From Acinetobacter modestus (lineage in GTDB: Bacteria; Pseudomonadota; Gammaproteobacteria; Pseudomonadales; Moraxellaceae): DNA of 40,414 bases. The notes beneath the pieces are model-generated. The model saw only the letters and a list, made by a program, of their open reading frames with translations. It was not told the origin of the DNA and searched no databases. A program made the translations under genes and the position numbers. This document shows positions 19,810 through 29,644 of this stretch, in pieces (position 1 is the first letter of the stretch; each line of letters opens with the position of its first letter). The stretch lies in the NCBI RefSeq assembly GCF_014636095.1, contig NZ_BMDV01000012.1, positions 1 to 40,414 on the forward strand, read 5' to 3'.

Positions 19810-20004
19810 ATGAAATTTCACATCGCTAATATGACTTGTGGTGGTTGTGCACGCGGCATTACTACCGCAATTAAAGAGCTCGACTCGAATGCCTCACTCG
19901 ATATTGATTTACAAAACCGTATTGTTGAAATCAACACAACGGTGAGTCAGGATCAAGTCATTGCCACTCTCAGTGAGCGTGGATTTACAGCTGATCCTGC
20001 TTAA
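19810..20004 (+). CDS. copZ: CopZ-like copper chaperone (HMA domain)
   Basis: This is a 64-residue single heavy-metal-associated domain with the MTCGGCARG loop (C10, C13) that binds Cu(I) in the cytoplasm. The betaalphabeta-betaalphabeta pattern ends in SERGFTADPA. A strong ribosome site (AAGGAG) lies six bases before the ATG. It precedes the two-HMA ATPase at 20183 and is its likely metal donor. Confidence 0.93.
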   Translation: MKFHIANMTCGGCARGITTAIKELDSNASLDIDLQNRIVEINTTVSQDQVIATLSERGFTADPA

Positions 20005-20182
20005 TCTCTGTTAGAGTAACAGTGGGAATTCCTTACCACTTTTACTCTCTCTTATTTTCCTCATCGTACAGATAAAACCTGTACTTGCTTGAAATAAAAG
20101 TAATCCCTGAATTCCCCCTAATCTTGGTTCGAGCTGATCTTCGCATATAGAACTCAGCATATCTAAATGATAGAGATCGTAT

Positions 20183-22660
20183 ATGAGTACCGAAATGACT
20201 GATACGCCACACTACAGTGAAACATTAGAGATTGAGGGGATGACATGTGCTTCTTGTGTAGGCCGTGTGGAAAAAGCTTTAAAATCTGTTGAAGGTGTTG
20301 AATCGGCTCATGTAAATCTGGCTACCGAAAAAGCAGTCATTTATGCGCATCAACCACTTGATCGCGCTACTTTAATTAAAGCCGTAGAAAAAGCAGGCTA
20401 CGAAGTGGAAGCGCTGCAACCAATAGAGCTTACGATTGAGGGTATGTCATGTGCTTCTTGTGTAGGTCGAGTAGAAAAAGCCTTAAAATCTGTTGAGGGT
20501 GTGGAATCAGCACATGTAAATCTGGCTACTGAAAAAGCGACTATTCAGGCAAGCTCATCTGTCACTCGTGACTCGTTAATTCAGGCTGTCACCAAAGCAG
20601 GGTTTGAAGCAAAGTCAGTTCATCAAACTACGGAAAGCTTTCAAGATAAAAAAAATATTGAATTAGAAAAACTTAAAAAAGATTTAATTTTGTCAGTCTT
20701 ATTGACTCTACCCGTTTTTATTTTAGAAATGGGATCACACCTGATTCCCGCCTTTCATACGTTTATGATGGATAACATTGGCCAACAAAATAGCTGGTTA
20801 ATGCAATTTTTCTTGACCACAGTAGCATTAATTTTTCCAGGCCGACGCTTCTTCAAAAAGGGCATCCCAAGTTTATTCCGCTTAGCACCAGACATGAATT
20901 CCTTGGTGGCTGTAGGAACATTGGCTGCTTATCTTTATTCAGTGGTTGCTACTTTCTTTCCAAGTGTCCTGCCACAAGGCACGGTCAATGTTTATTATGA
21001 AGCTGCAGCGGTTATTATCACTTTAATTCTATTAGGTAGATTTTTTGAAGCCAAGGCAAAAGGCCGAACGTCTTTAGCAATTCAACATCTAGTTGGAATG
21101 CAGCCTAAAGTTGCCAGAATACAGCTCAATAATCAGGTGATAGAAGTTCCGATTGCCGAAGTTCAAACAGGAACGATTGTAGAGATTAGACCAGGCGAGC
21201 GTATCCCTGTCGATGGTGAAGTTATTCACGGCCAAAGTTTTATTGATGAATCCATGATTACTGGCGAGCCTATGCCCGTTGAAAAAACGATAGGCTCTAC
21301 TGTGGTAGGAGGAACAATTAACCAAAGTGGCAGCTTAAATATCAAAGCCACCTCTGTTGGTAGTTCATCAGTGCTTTCTCAAATCATCCGAATGGTTGAA
21401 CAGGCACAGGGTTCCAAGCTGCCTATTCAGGCATTGGTTGATAAAATTACCATGTGGTTTGTACCTGTAGTAATGGGTCTCTCTCTTTTAACTTTTCTTA
21501 CGTGGTTTATCTTCGGCCCTGAACCAGCCCTAACTTTTAGTTTAGTGAACGCGGTTGCTGTACTCATTATTGCATGTCCTTGTGCGATGGGACTTGCAAC
21601 GCCTACATCAATCATGGTGGGAACTGGGCGGGGTGCTGAAATGGGGGTTTTATTTCGTAAAGGTGAAGCTTTACAGCTGCTCAAAGAAACTAAAGTGGTT
21701 GCAGTTGATAAAACAGGGACTCTGACTGAAGGGAAACCAGTTTTAACCGATCTGCATGTCTTAGAAGGGTTTGAATACAATGCCGTACTTTCACTTATGG
21801 CAGCCGTTGAATCAAAGTCTGAGCATCCTATTGCTCGAGCAATTGTACAAGCCGCTATAGATAAGGAATTAATCCTGTCTCCTGTTGCTGATTTCAAGTC
21901 AGTCACGGGCTATGGAATAGAAGCAACGGTGTCTGAACATTTGGTTCATATTGGTGCAGATCGATATATGGAAAAACTAGGTTTGAATCCTAATGTTTTT
22001 TCTCAATTTTCGGATCGTTTGGGAGAAGAAGGAAAAACCCCTCTCTATGTTGCGATTGACCAGAAACTTGCTGCCATTATTGCTGTAGCAGATCCAATTA
22101 AAGAATCAACATTTGCTGCAATTGAAGCGTTACATCAGTTAGGTTTAAAGGTTGCCATGATTACAGGTGATAACCGTCATACAGCTCAAGCGATTGCAAA
22201 AAAACTAGGTATTGATGAGGTTATTGCAGAAGTCTTACCAGAAGGTAAAATAGAGGCCGTTAAAAAATTAAAAAATCAATATGGTAAACTCGCATATGTT
22301 GGAGATGGCATTAATGATGCCCCTGCACTTGCAGAAGCAGATATTGGTTTAGCAATAGGTACAGGTACAGACGTAGCTATTGAAGCTGCTGATGTGGTTT
22401 TGATGTCTGGCAACCTGAAAGGAGTGCCAAATGCTATCGCTTTAAGCAAAGCGACTATAACCAATATTCGTGAAAATTTATTTTGGGCATTTGTTTACAA
22501 TGCAGCTCTGATTCCTATTGCAGCAGGTGTACTTTATCCGCAATTTGGACTGCTACTTTCTCCTGTATTTGCTGCTGGTGCAATGGCTCTCTCGTCAATA
22601 TTTGTACTAGGAAATGCTTTACGATTAAAACGTTTTAAAGCCCCCCTTGCAATTATTTAA
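20183..22660 (+). CDS. copA: Cu(I)-exporting P1B-type ATPase with two near-identical HMA domains
   Basis: This ATPase pumps Cu(I) from the cytoplasm. It has two N-terminal HMA domains with CASC at 22-25 and 90-93. Residues 22-51 and 90-119 are identical over 30 positions, so one domain was copied from the other. The core has TGE, CPC (465-467), D509 in [17 protein letters not shown] and GDGINDAPA, with YN and MALSS in the last helices as in CopA. Length is 825. It is preceded by a CopZ gene and a CopR box. It is distinct from the ATPase at 12192, which has YHS/heavy-metal-binding N-terminal modules and higher GC. Confidence 0.95.
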   Translation: MSTEMTDTPHYSETLEIEGMTCASCVGRVEKALKSVEGVESAHVNLATEKAVIYAHQPLDRATLIKAVEKAGYEVEALQPIELTIEGMSCASCVGRVEKALKSVEGVESAHVNLATEKATIQASSSVTRDSLIQAVTKAGFEAKSVHQTTESFQDKKNIELEKLKKDLILSVLLTLPVFILEMGSHLIPAFHTFMMDNIGQQNSWLMQFFLTTVALIFPGRRFFKKGIPSLFRLAPDMNSLVAVGTLAAYLYSVVATFFPSVLPQGTVNVYYEAAAVIITLILLGRFFEAKAKGRTSLAIQHLVGMQPKVARIQLNNQVIEVPIAEVQTGTIVEIRPGERIPVDGEVIHGQSFIDESMITGEPMPVEKTIGSTVVGGTINQSGSLNIKATSVGSSSVLSQIIRMVEQAQGSKLPIQALVDKITMWFVPVVMGLSLLTFLTWFIFGPEPALTFSLVNAVAVLIIACPCAMGLATPTSIMVGTGRGAEMGVLFRKGEALQLLKETKVVAVDKTGTLTEGKPVLTDLHVLEGFEYNAVLSLMAAVESKSEHPIARAIVQAAIDKELILSPVADFKSVTGYGIEATVSEHLVHIGADRYMEKLGLNPNVFSQFSDRLGEEGKTPLYVAIDQKLAAIIAVADPIKESTFAAIEALHQLGLKVAMITGDNRHTAQAIAKKLGIDEVIAEVLPEGKIEAVKKLKNQYGKLAYVGDGINDAPALAEADIGLAIGTGTDVAIEAADVVLMSGNLKGVPNAIALSKATITNIRENLFWAFVYNAALIPIAAGVLYPQFGLLLSPVFAAGAMALSSIFVLGNALRLKRFKAPLAII

Positions 22661-22709
22661 CCCTTTTTTATATACATTTAAAGTTTTGTTGGCTTCACTT
22701 TATATATTT

Positions 22710-22760
22710 GGAAATGAGATCCTTATTACAGGCATAACAACAGTAGTGGGTATTGAATAA
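22710..22760 (+). pseudogene. Remnant of a second copD 3' end
   Basis: Reading from 22710 gives GNEILITGITTVVGIE followed by TAA. The end of intact copD reads LLTTGYITTVVGIE and stop. DNA similarity continues past the stop to about 22830, matching 19341-19412. The rest of the gene is absent, because the ATPase stops at 22660. This marks an old duplication or recombination at this point. Confidence 0.7.
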
Positions 22761-22932
22761 GATAATTCTAAAATAAGGTTGTTGAGGAACTCAAACATTA
22801 GAGTACTTATCTTTGGTAGCTTACTCATACTTTTTTCTAAAAATAATACAAATAGTTTTTATCTTAGGTAACAATTTACTTTTGAAGTTCTATTCAGTAT
22901 GCTTTCTGCGAATCTCGAGATGATTTTTTCGT

Positions 22933-23379
22933 ATGCCACATAATAAGTTCTCAAAACTTATTCTTGCGTTTGTCCTGTTTTTGTTTGCGATAACAACAAC
23001 GGGAGCTTACAAATGGGCGCCAGTTATAGCTAAAAATCTTGATCATCATCATGATGTGACTATCTCAGTTGAAACAGACAGTTCCAGCCAATGGTCTCTT
23101 ATTCATCATGCTGAAGAGCAAGTCTTAATAGAAGATACTAAAAATCACAACTGGACCAGTTATGATGAAGCACCTTTTCATCATTCTACTCCACCGGTTC
23201 AAGCTAAAGACCAAATGAGCATTGATCCAGTTTTTCTCTTGAGTTTTTCCCTCCCTCTCATTCTGCTTTTCCTGAGTCTTTTTGAACGACCCGTTCGATC
23301 CTATGCACTTAGGAAAAGGATAGAATATCTTTGTAATTCCTATATATTTACAAAAGGTTTAATTGTTCTAAGAAATTGA
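22933..23379 (+). CDS. His-rich membrane protein upstream of czcC, unknown function
   Basis: This 148-residue protein has an N-terminal helix (9-26), a periplasmic loop with His clusters (LDHHHDV, LIHHAEEQ, FHHSTPP), a second helix at about 97-115 and a basic tail. The His loop suggests Zn/Co/Ni binding. It occupies the place of czcI/nccX-type small genes in other czc/ncc operons, but I see no clear sequence match to them. It shares its layout with the protein at 29266 on the other side of czcCBA. It is probably the first gene of the operon, 47 bases before czcC. Confidence 0.7.
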   Translation: MPHNKFSKLILAFVLFLFAITTTGAYKWAPVIAKNLDHHHDVTISVETDSSSQWSLIHHAEEQVLIEDTKNHNWTSYDEAPFHHSTPPVQAKDQMSIDPVFLLSFSLPLILLFLSLFERPVRSYALRKRIEYLCNSYIFTKGLIVLRN

Positions 23380-23426
23380 TTTTTCTGTACAAAAAATAAT
23401 TTCCATTTTTTTGTATAGGTAAAGTC

Positions 23427-24626
23427 ATGTCTAAAAAATATCAGATATTTCTTGCCTGTGGTTTAGTAGCAGCAACGACTCGATTATTTGCAGCATCTGA
23501 TTACGTTCAGCTACAACAACAGGTAATTTCAAACGATTCAATTTTGAAGAGTTTGCAACAGTCTCAAAACGCATATGCCATAAATCAGAAATATGCCGGT
23601 AGACTTAATAATCCTACGTTTAATCTTGAATTAGACAATTTAGGTAATTCAGACCTTAAAGATCTTGATGGGCCAACGACGATGATTGGTTTGTCTCAGG
23701 ATATTCCTCTCAATAATAAACGCGCTTTGCGTAGGCAGTTGGCAGGGTTTCAAGGGAATAACAACCAATTTGAGGCATTGAAGCGTCAGGCAGAATTAAA
23801 AGCCGATTTTCGTGTTTGTATGGCAAATTGGTATGCGGCTTCAAAACGGGTAGAAATTTATTCTACCGAAAGCAAGATGAACGCGAGACAAGCCCATGTT
23901 CTGAATGAAAAATTGAAGTTTGGTAGAGTTATTCCATCTGATGTTCAATTGAGTTCAGCTTTATCGTCTGAATCAAAACTACGTTATCAGAACGAAGTGA
24001 AGAAAGTTCAATTTCAAAAAAATCTGTGTTCCAAATTCATATCTGTATTACCTGATCAAGCAATTGAAGTTCCTTTAAGCATTAACTTTGCGGATAAAGT
24101 GAGCTTATCTGAACAAGACGCCTTGCTTAAAACTCAACTGGCTAAAACCCAGTATGAATTAGCTAAAAAAGAAGCCGTGCCAGATATTACGCTGGGTTTA
24201 GGAGTAAGGAACTATCAGGAAACCAACGACAAAGTATTCCTGGTTTCTACATCAATTCCATTAACTGTTTTTAATCGAAATAAGGGGAAAATTGCACTTG
24301 CGCAAGCTGAGCAAGTGCATGCAGAAACTCGTTCTATTCTCGTAAACCGTAACTCCAAAATTGAATTAGAAAATAAGTCTATTGAAGTATCCAACCTGAT
24401 TGATTCGATCAAAAACTATGATCAGTCGATACTTCCTGCTACCAAAGAAAGTTTGAGAATTGCTGAAATGGGCTATCAGGCAGGAAAAATCTCTTTACTT
24501 GAATTCAATAGTATTAAGCAAATTTGGTTGGATAAACATCTCGCTCGATTCGATTTGTGGTTGGCTTTGCAAAATCAAATTGCAGAGGTTGAACGAAATT
24601 ATGTGACCAATTTAGATCAAGAATAA
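23427..24626 (+). CDS. czcC: CzcC-type outer-membrane channel
   Basis: This is the TolC-family exit duct of the CzcCBA heavy-metal efflux complex. A signal peptide ends near TTRLFAAS (about 23). Features are NPTFNLELDNLG, the coiled-coil repeats with the motif FGRVIPSDVQLSSAL, and the second repeat NEMGYQAG-like segment (AEMGYQAGKISLLEFNSIKQ). The 399-residue length is within the family range. It is 11 bases before czcB. Confidence 0.9.
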   Translation: MSKKYQIFLACGLVAATTRLFAASDYVQLQQQVISNDSILKSLQQSQNAYAINQKYAGRLNNPTFNLELDNLGNSDLKDLDGPTTMIGLSQDIPLNNKRALRRQLAGFQGNNNQFEALKRQAELKADFRVCMANWYAASKRVEIYSTESKMNARQAHVLNEKLKFGRVIPSDVQLSSALSSESKLRYQNEVKKVQFQKNLCSKFISVLPDQAIEVPLSINFADKVSLSEQDALLKTQLAKTQYELAKKEAVPDITLGLGVRNYQETNDKVFLVSTSIPLTVFNRNKGKIALAQAEQVHAETRSILVNRNSKIELENKSIEVSNLIDSIKNYDQSILPATKESLRIAEMGYQAGKISLLEFNSIKQIWLDKHLARFDLWLALQNQIAEVERNYVTNLDQE

Positions 24627-24637
24627 GGCCTGAAAAT

Positions 24638-26113
24638 ATGAATAAACTAACCAATACTTTAATTACTACAGGTGTTATCGCTTTATTAGTCATTTTATGT
24701 GCAATCGCTTGGTACAAAACGGGTAATAAAGCCGAAACTTCAAGTCATAGTGAAGGGGCTGAAGAAAAAGTTGCTGTAGTAGGAGATGAAAAAGGCCCGC
24801 ATGGGGGCCGTTTATATCGCGATGGTGATTTTGCTGCTGAAGTCAAAATCTTCGAGGAAGGGGTAGAGCCTCATTTACGGGTGTATGGCTACTTTAAAGA
24901 TAAGCCATTAAAACCAGAAGAGATTAATGCCAATATTTTTATCAAGCGTCTTGATGCAGAACAAACCATCTCATTTAAGCCTGAAAGTGATTACTTGATT
25001 GGGAATGAAATTGTCTATGAGCCACATTCATTCTTGATGGTGATCAATGTTGATTATCAAGGTAAAAAACATACTTGGAAATGGGATACCAAAGAGGGAC
25101 GAGTCACTATGCTTGATAGCAGTATCAAGAGCAGTGGTTTGGAACTTTTAAAAGTTGAACGCATGATGTTTGAAAATGCACTCGAACTCAAAGGTGAACT
25201 GAAATTTCCTGATAATTTTGAAAGTTTTATTACCCCTAAAGCGAGCGGAACATTAATAAAAACGTACCGTTCAATTGGCGATCAAGTGAATCAGGGGGAT
25301 CTTTTGGCGACTGTACAAAGTCCAGATTTAATTCGTCTTAATGCGGAACGTACTCTTGCATTGGATACCTTACAATTTGCCCGTAAAAAGATGGAGCAGG
25401 AACGAGCTTTATTCCAAAAGCGTGTTTCACCTGAAATTGATTACATCAATGCCAAACGTGAATTTGAAAATGCTCAGACTAGGGCTAATGAACTCAATAG
25501 TTTAATCAGCTCTTATGGAGGTGCGGGTAATGGAACAATTGAAGTCAGAGCCGCAATGTCAGGTACGATTTTACAAGTGCTTGGAGCAGTTGGTTCTAAT
25601 GTAACGCCATCATCTCCATTGTTCAAAATTGCCAATACATCTCAACTTCTTGCTGTGGTCAATGTGCCAGCAGATAAATTGGATGCCATTAATCCAAACA
25701 ATAAAGTAACTGTTAAGCCTCAAACTCAAACAGGCACAGAAGAAGCGTTGGGACGTCTCAAATATATCAGTGATGTGATTGATCCAAAAACACGAACTGC
25801 GCAAGTCTTTATTGAAATTCCAAACCAGTTTAAATGGCGTTCAGGGCAGTTAATCACTGCACAAATCTTTGAAAACCAGAGCATGAAACCGATGGTTGTC
25901 CGTGAAGATGCTTTGCAAAACTTCCGTGATTGGGATGTGGTGTTTATTCGTGTCGGGAATGACTGTGAAGCACGTCCTCTAGAGTTAGGCGATAAATTTA
26001 ATGGTTTTGTTGAAGTTAAATCTGGTCTAAAAGCAGGGCAGATTTATGCAGCAGGTAATTCTTATTTATTAAAAGCAGAGCTGGGTAAATCTGGCGCTAC
26101 TCATGATCATTAA
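24638..26113 (+). CDS. czcB: CzcB-type periplasmic adaptor
   Basis: This is the membrane-fusion subunit of CzcCBA. It has an N-terminal anchor (7-27). A CzcB-specific domain (about 50-150) begins GPHGGRLYRDGDFAAEV, and its His/Asp residues bind Zn/Co/Cd in the family. It is followed by the HlyD core with the barrel-sandwich halves GTLIKTYRSIGDQVNQGDLLATVQSP and VRAAMSGTILQVLGAVGSNV. The C-terminus ends SGATHDH, a short His tail. The gene is 12 bases before czcA. Unlike CusB in this window it lacks a CusF-like domain. Confidence 0.92.
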   Translation: MNKLTNTLITTGVIALLVILCAIAWYKTGNKAETSSHSEGAEEKVAVVGDEKGPHGGRLYRDGDFAAEVKIFEEGVEPHLRVYGYFKDKPLKPEEINANIFIKRLDAEQTISFKPESDYLIGNEIVYEPHSFLMVINVDYQGKKHTWKWDTKEGRVTMLDSSIKSSGLELLKVERMMFENALELKGELKFPDNFESFITPKASGTLIKTYRSIGDQVNQGDLLATVQSPDLIRLNAERTLALDTLQFARKKMEQERALFQKRVSPEIDYINAKREFENAQTRANELNSLISSYGGAGNGTIEVRAAMSGTILQVLGAVGSNVTPSSPLFKIANTSQLLAVVNVPADKLDAINPNNKVTVKPQTQTGTEEALGRLKYISDVIDPKTRTAQVFIEIPNQFKWRSGQLITAQIFENQSMKPMVVREDALQNFRDWDVVFIRVGNDCEARPLELGDKFNGFVEVKSGLKAGQIYAAGNSYLLKAELGKSGATHDH

Positions 26114-26125
26114 GGAGTAGCGTTT

Positions 26126-29100
26126 ATGTTTGACCAAATTGTAAAGCTCTCGATAAAGAATCGTTGGCTGGTACTGATCATTTTCCTATTCATAGGGGCA
26201 TTTGGCGTTTACAACTATTTTAAACTGCCAATTGATGCTGTACCCGATATTACCAACGTACAAGTTCAAATTAACAGTGAGGCCCAGGGCTTATCTCCAA
26301 CCGAGATGGAGTCCCAGGTCACCTACCCAATTGAAACGGCTTTGGCTGGTATTCCTAATCTGGACTATACCCGATCAGTATCCAGATACGGCTTATCTCA
26401 AGTGACTGCGATTTTTAAGGAAGGCACGGACATTTACTTTGCCCGTCAGCTAGTGAATGAAAAGTTGCAAGGGGTTACACCAAGTCTCCCCGGGGGTATA
26501 TCGACTTCTATGGGTCCTGTTTCTACAGGACTTGGCGAAATCTTCATGTACACGGTGGAAAATGCAAAAAACAACCCGACTCCACTTTCACCGACTGAAT
26601 TGCGAACACTTCAGGATTGGGTGATCAAGCCTCAGCTTCGAAATGTCGAAGGTGTGAATGAAATCAATACGATTGGTGGCTATTTAAAACAATTTGTTGT
26701 ACAGCCCGACTATGCGTATTTACGAAGTATTGGTCTAGATCAAAAGACTATTTTGGATGCTATTTCTAAAAATAGCATGAATAAAGGTTCAGGCTATATT
26801 GAGAAGAATGGTGAGCAGTACTTGATACGTTCTGATTCTCAAATCAGTTCGATTGAGCAAATTCAGAATATTCCGATCACCACAAGCAATGGTTATATCT
26901 TGCGTTTAAAAGATGTAGCTAAGATTTCTATTGGACACGAACTCCGTACAGGCGCTGCAACAAAAGATGGCCAGGAAATTGTGCTGGGTACAGCTTTTAT
27001 GCTGATTGGAGAAAACTCGCGTAATGTCGCTGATGCAGTAGATCAAAAATTACAGCAAGTCCAAAAGTCCTTACCTGAAGGTGTTGAAGCCAAAGCAGTA
27101 TATAACCGTACGACATTAGTGGATGCCACGATTGAAACCGTGAAGAAGAATTTGCTTGAAGGTGCAATTCTGGTCATTGTCGTGTTGTTCATTTTTCTGG
27201 GTCATTTCCGTGCTGCGCTGATTACCGCAATGGTGATACCACTGTCGATGTTGATGACTATCACAGGCATGGTGAATCAGAAAATTAGTGCAAATTTAAT
27301 GAGCTTAGGGGCTTTGGACTTCGGGATCATTGTAGATGGTGCCGTGGTAATTGTTGAAGCCTCACTGGCCAGATTGGCCATGAAGCAGAAAGAATTAGGA
27401 CGAATACTCACCCGTCAAGAACGATTCACAACGGTTTTTGAAGCGACTAAAGAATCACGAAAAGCCATTCTCTACGGTCAGTTGATTATCATCTTGGTGT
27501 ATTTGCCGATAATGACCTTGACTGGGATAGAAGGCAAGATGTTCACGCCTATGGCAATGACCGTGGTGATGGCATTGGTTGCCGCTATGCTTCTATCGAT
27601 TACATTTGTACCTGCAATGGTGGCTTTAGTGACCGCAGGTAAAATCAAAGATGAAGAGTCTAGAATTGTTCACTTCATTAAAAAGATTTATAACCCGGTC
27701 TTAGATTGGTCATTGAATCATAGATACAAGTTGATTGCTTTTGTAGCCGTATTCTTTGTATTCAGTGCAAGCCTTTCAACACGATTGGGGTCTGAATTTA
27801 TCCCCTCTTTAGATGAAGGTGATGTGGCCTTACATGCGCTGCGTATACCGGGCACGTCCTTAACTCAAGCGGTAGAAATGCAATATGCGCTTGAGAAAGA
27901 AATCAAGAAAATCCCTGAGGTTCAAACGATATTTGCCAAAGTCGGTACGGCTGAGATTGCAACTGATCCGGTGCCGCCAAACGTAGCTGATAATTTTGTC
28001 ATATTGAAACCACGCGATCAGTGGCCAGATCCCGATAAAGAAAAATCCGCTATCGTTGCTGAAATTGAGCGTGTTTCTAAAGGTGTATATGGGAACAACT
28101 ATGAGTTCACTCAACCGATTCAAATGCGATTCAACGAACTTATTTCAGGTGTCCGTACTGACGTTGCTGTAAAAATTTATGGAGACGATTTAGAGCAGCT
28201 TTTGGAATTGGGAAATGGGGTTGCAGATGTACTTGAAGGTGTGAATGGTACAGCTGACTTGAAAGTTGAACAGATGTCGGGACTGCCAATGGTGTCTGTT
28301 GAACTCAAAAAAGATATGATTGCGAACTATGGGCTAGATGCAGAAGATGTGCAAAAGCACGTTTCTAGTCTAATCACCGGTGAAACAGCAGGTAAAGTAT
28401 TTGAGGGTGATCGGAAGTTCGATATTGTTGTGCGGATGGATCAAAACTCAGTAACTGACTTGGAAAAACTGTATCAAATTCCTGTCAATTTGCCTGATGG
28501 TTCAAGTGTATTGTTGTCCGAGTTGATTGAATTAAAGAATATTCAAGGACCAAACCAAATTTCTCGTGAAAATGGTAAACGTCGTATTGTGATCACGGCA
28601 AACGTGCGTGGTACTGATATCGGTAGTTATATTGCTGATGCACAATCAAAATTAAACTCTGATTTCCAAATGCCAGAAGGTTACTGGCTCACTTGGGGCG
28701 GTACTTTTGAACAAATGGAGTCAGCCTCTAATAGACTTATGATTGTTGTACCCATCGCTTTGATTTTGATATTTGCAATGATTTATATGGCCTTAGGCAA
28801 TATCAGAAATAGTGTGCTGGTCTTTACTGGTGTGCCTTTTGCATTAACGGGTGGAGTCATTGCTTTAGCCCTCCGTGATATTCCTTTCTCTATCTCGGCT
28901 GCTGTTGGTTTTATTGCTTTATCGGGTGTTGCAGTACTCAATGGTTTGGTACTCGTATCGGCCATTCAGAGATTGCGTGATCAGGGTGAAGGGCTGATTG
29001 ATGCAGTAAAACATGGTGCATTAGAACGTTTGCGGCCAGTGCTGATTACTGCACTGGTTGCCTCTTTGGGCTTTATCCCTATGGCTTTAAACGTGGGGAT

Positions 29101-29254
29101 TGGTTCAGAAGTACAGCGCCCAATTGCAACCGTTGTTATAGGGGGAATTATTTCCTCAACGCTACTTACCTTGATTATTCTGCCCACCCTCTATGTTTGG
29201 TTTAACCAAGCTCTTCAGAAAAAATCTGACGGTTTCGCTGAGCAGAAAGGGTAG
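26126..29254 (+). CDS. czcA: CzcA-type Co/Zn/Cd (possibly Ni) RND pump
   Basis: This is a full-length (1042-residue) heavy-metal RND transporter. The TM4 motif DFGIIVDGAVVIVE (398-411) with two aspartates marks the HME1 divalent-cation class, unlike the single-Asp Cu class seen in cusA here. N-terminal PIDAVPDITNVQVQ and the later NGLVLVSAIQ region are intact. It forms the inner-membrane part of CzcCBA, driven by proton influx. The nearby NreB-type exporter, HupE-like protein and RcnR-type sensor suggest that Ni and Co may be relevant substrates as well as Zn and Cd, but specificity cannot be read reliably from sequence. Confidence 0.94.
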   Translation: MFDQIVKLSIKNRWLVLIIFLFIGAFGVYNYFKLPIDAVPDITNVQVQINSEAQGLSPTEMESQVTYPIETALAGIPNLDYTRSVSRYGLSQVTAIFKEGTDIYFARQLVNEKLQGVTPSLPGGISTSMGPVSTGLGEIFMYTVENAKNNPTPLSPTELRTLQDWVIKPQLRNVEGVNEINTIGGYLKQFVVQPDYAYLRSIGLDQKTILDAISKNSMNKGSGYIEKNGEQYLIRSDSQISSIEQIQNIPITTSNGYILRLKDVAKISIGHELRTGAATKDGQEIVLGTAFMLIGENSRNVADAVDQKLQQVQKSLPEGVEAKAVYNRTTLVDATIETVKKNLLEGAILVIVVLFIFLGHFRAALITAMVIPLSMLMTITGMVNQKISANLMSLGALDFGIIVDGAVVIVEASLARLAMKQKELGRILTRQERFTTVFEATKESRKAILYGQLIIILVYLPIMTLTGIEGKMFTPMAMTVVMALVAAMLLSITFVPAMVALVTAGKIKDEESRIVHFIKKIYNPVLDWSLNHRYKLIAFVAVFFVFSASLSTRLGSEFIPSLDEGDVALHALRIPGTSLTQAVEMQYALEKEIKKIPEVQTIFAKVGTAEIATDPVPPNVADNFVILKPRDQWPDPDKEKSAIVAEIERVSKGVYGNNYEFTQPIQMRFNELISGVRTDVAVKIYGDDLEQLLELGNGVADVLEGVNGTADLKVEQMSGLPMVSVELKKDMIANYGLDAEDVQKHVSSLITGETAGKVFEGDRKFDIVVRMDQNSVTDLEKLYQIPVNLPDGSSVLLSELIELKNIQGPNQISRENGKRRIVITANVRGTDIGSYIADAQSKLNSDFQMPEGYWLTWGGTFEQMESASNRLMIVVPIALILIFAMIYMALGNIRNSVLVFTGVPFALTGGVIALALRDIPFSISAAVGFIALSGVAVLNGLVLVSAIQRLRDQGEGLIDAVKHGALERLRPVLITALVASLGFIPMALNVGIGSEVQRPIATVVIGGIISSTLLTLIILPTLYVWFNQALQKKSDGFAEQKG

Positions 29255-29265
29255 AGAAGTTCAAT

Positions 29266-29604
29266 ATGATGGCAATAGTGCAAGATTCAAAAATGAGATA
29301 TGTGATGATGTGTCTGGTTTGCATCATCAGTCTTGCACTATGTCTGCATTTTAACGAGCATGCGACTGAAAACCGCTTTCAAGAGCATGCCTATGTAGAT
29401 GTGATTCACACTCATCATCATGAGGTAAATCAGCAACATTCACATCATCATCAAGATACCTATTACGAACATTTTTCTAATGTTGCATCTATCAAAGAAA
29501 TAGCACTCATCTTGCTTCTGTTAGGTGCGCAAATATTTGACCGTACGCAGAAATACGCTCTATTGCTTGCAAGTCGTATTTTTAAACCTCCAAAAAAATC
29601 ATAA
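29266..29604 (+). CDS. Small His-rich membrane protein downstream of czcA
   Basis: This 112-residue protein has an N-terminal helix (about 11-28), a His-dense periplasmic loop (VIHTHHHEVNQQHSHHHQD), a second helix (about 75-90) and a basic C-terminus (FKPPKKS). The layout copies the 148-residue protein in front of czcC. It is likely a metal-binding accessory of the pump. It starts 12 bases after czcA, so it is co-transcribed. No family is recognised. Confidence 0.75.
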   Translation: MMAIVQDSKMRYVMMCLVCIISLALCLHFNEHATENRFQEHAYVDVIHTHHHEVNQQHSHHHQDTYYEHFSNVASIKEIALILLLLGAQIFDRTQKYALLLASRIFKPPKKS

Positions 29605-29644
29605 GTTTTTTGAACCATTTTTTAATTTTTGGAGTTTGATTTAG

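Noticed and set aside
21427..21906. 159-residue minus-strand frame inside the second Cu ATPase
   Set aside because: It is a shadow of the conserved ATPase core, with no ribosome site and no plausible domain.
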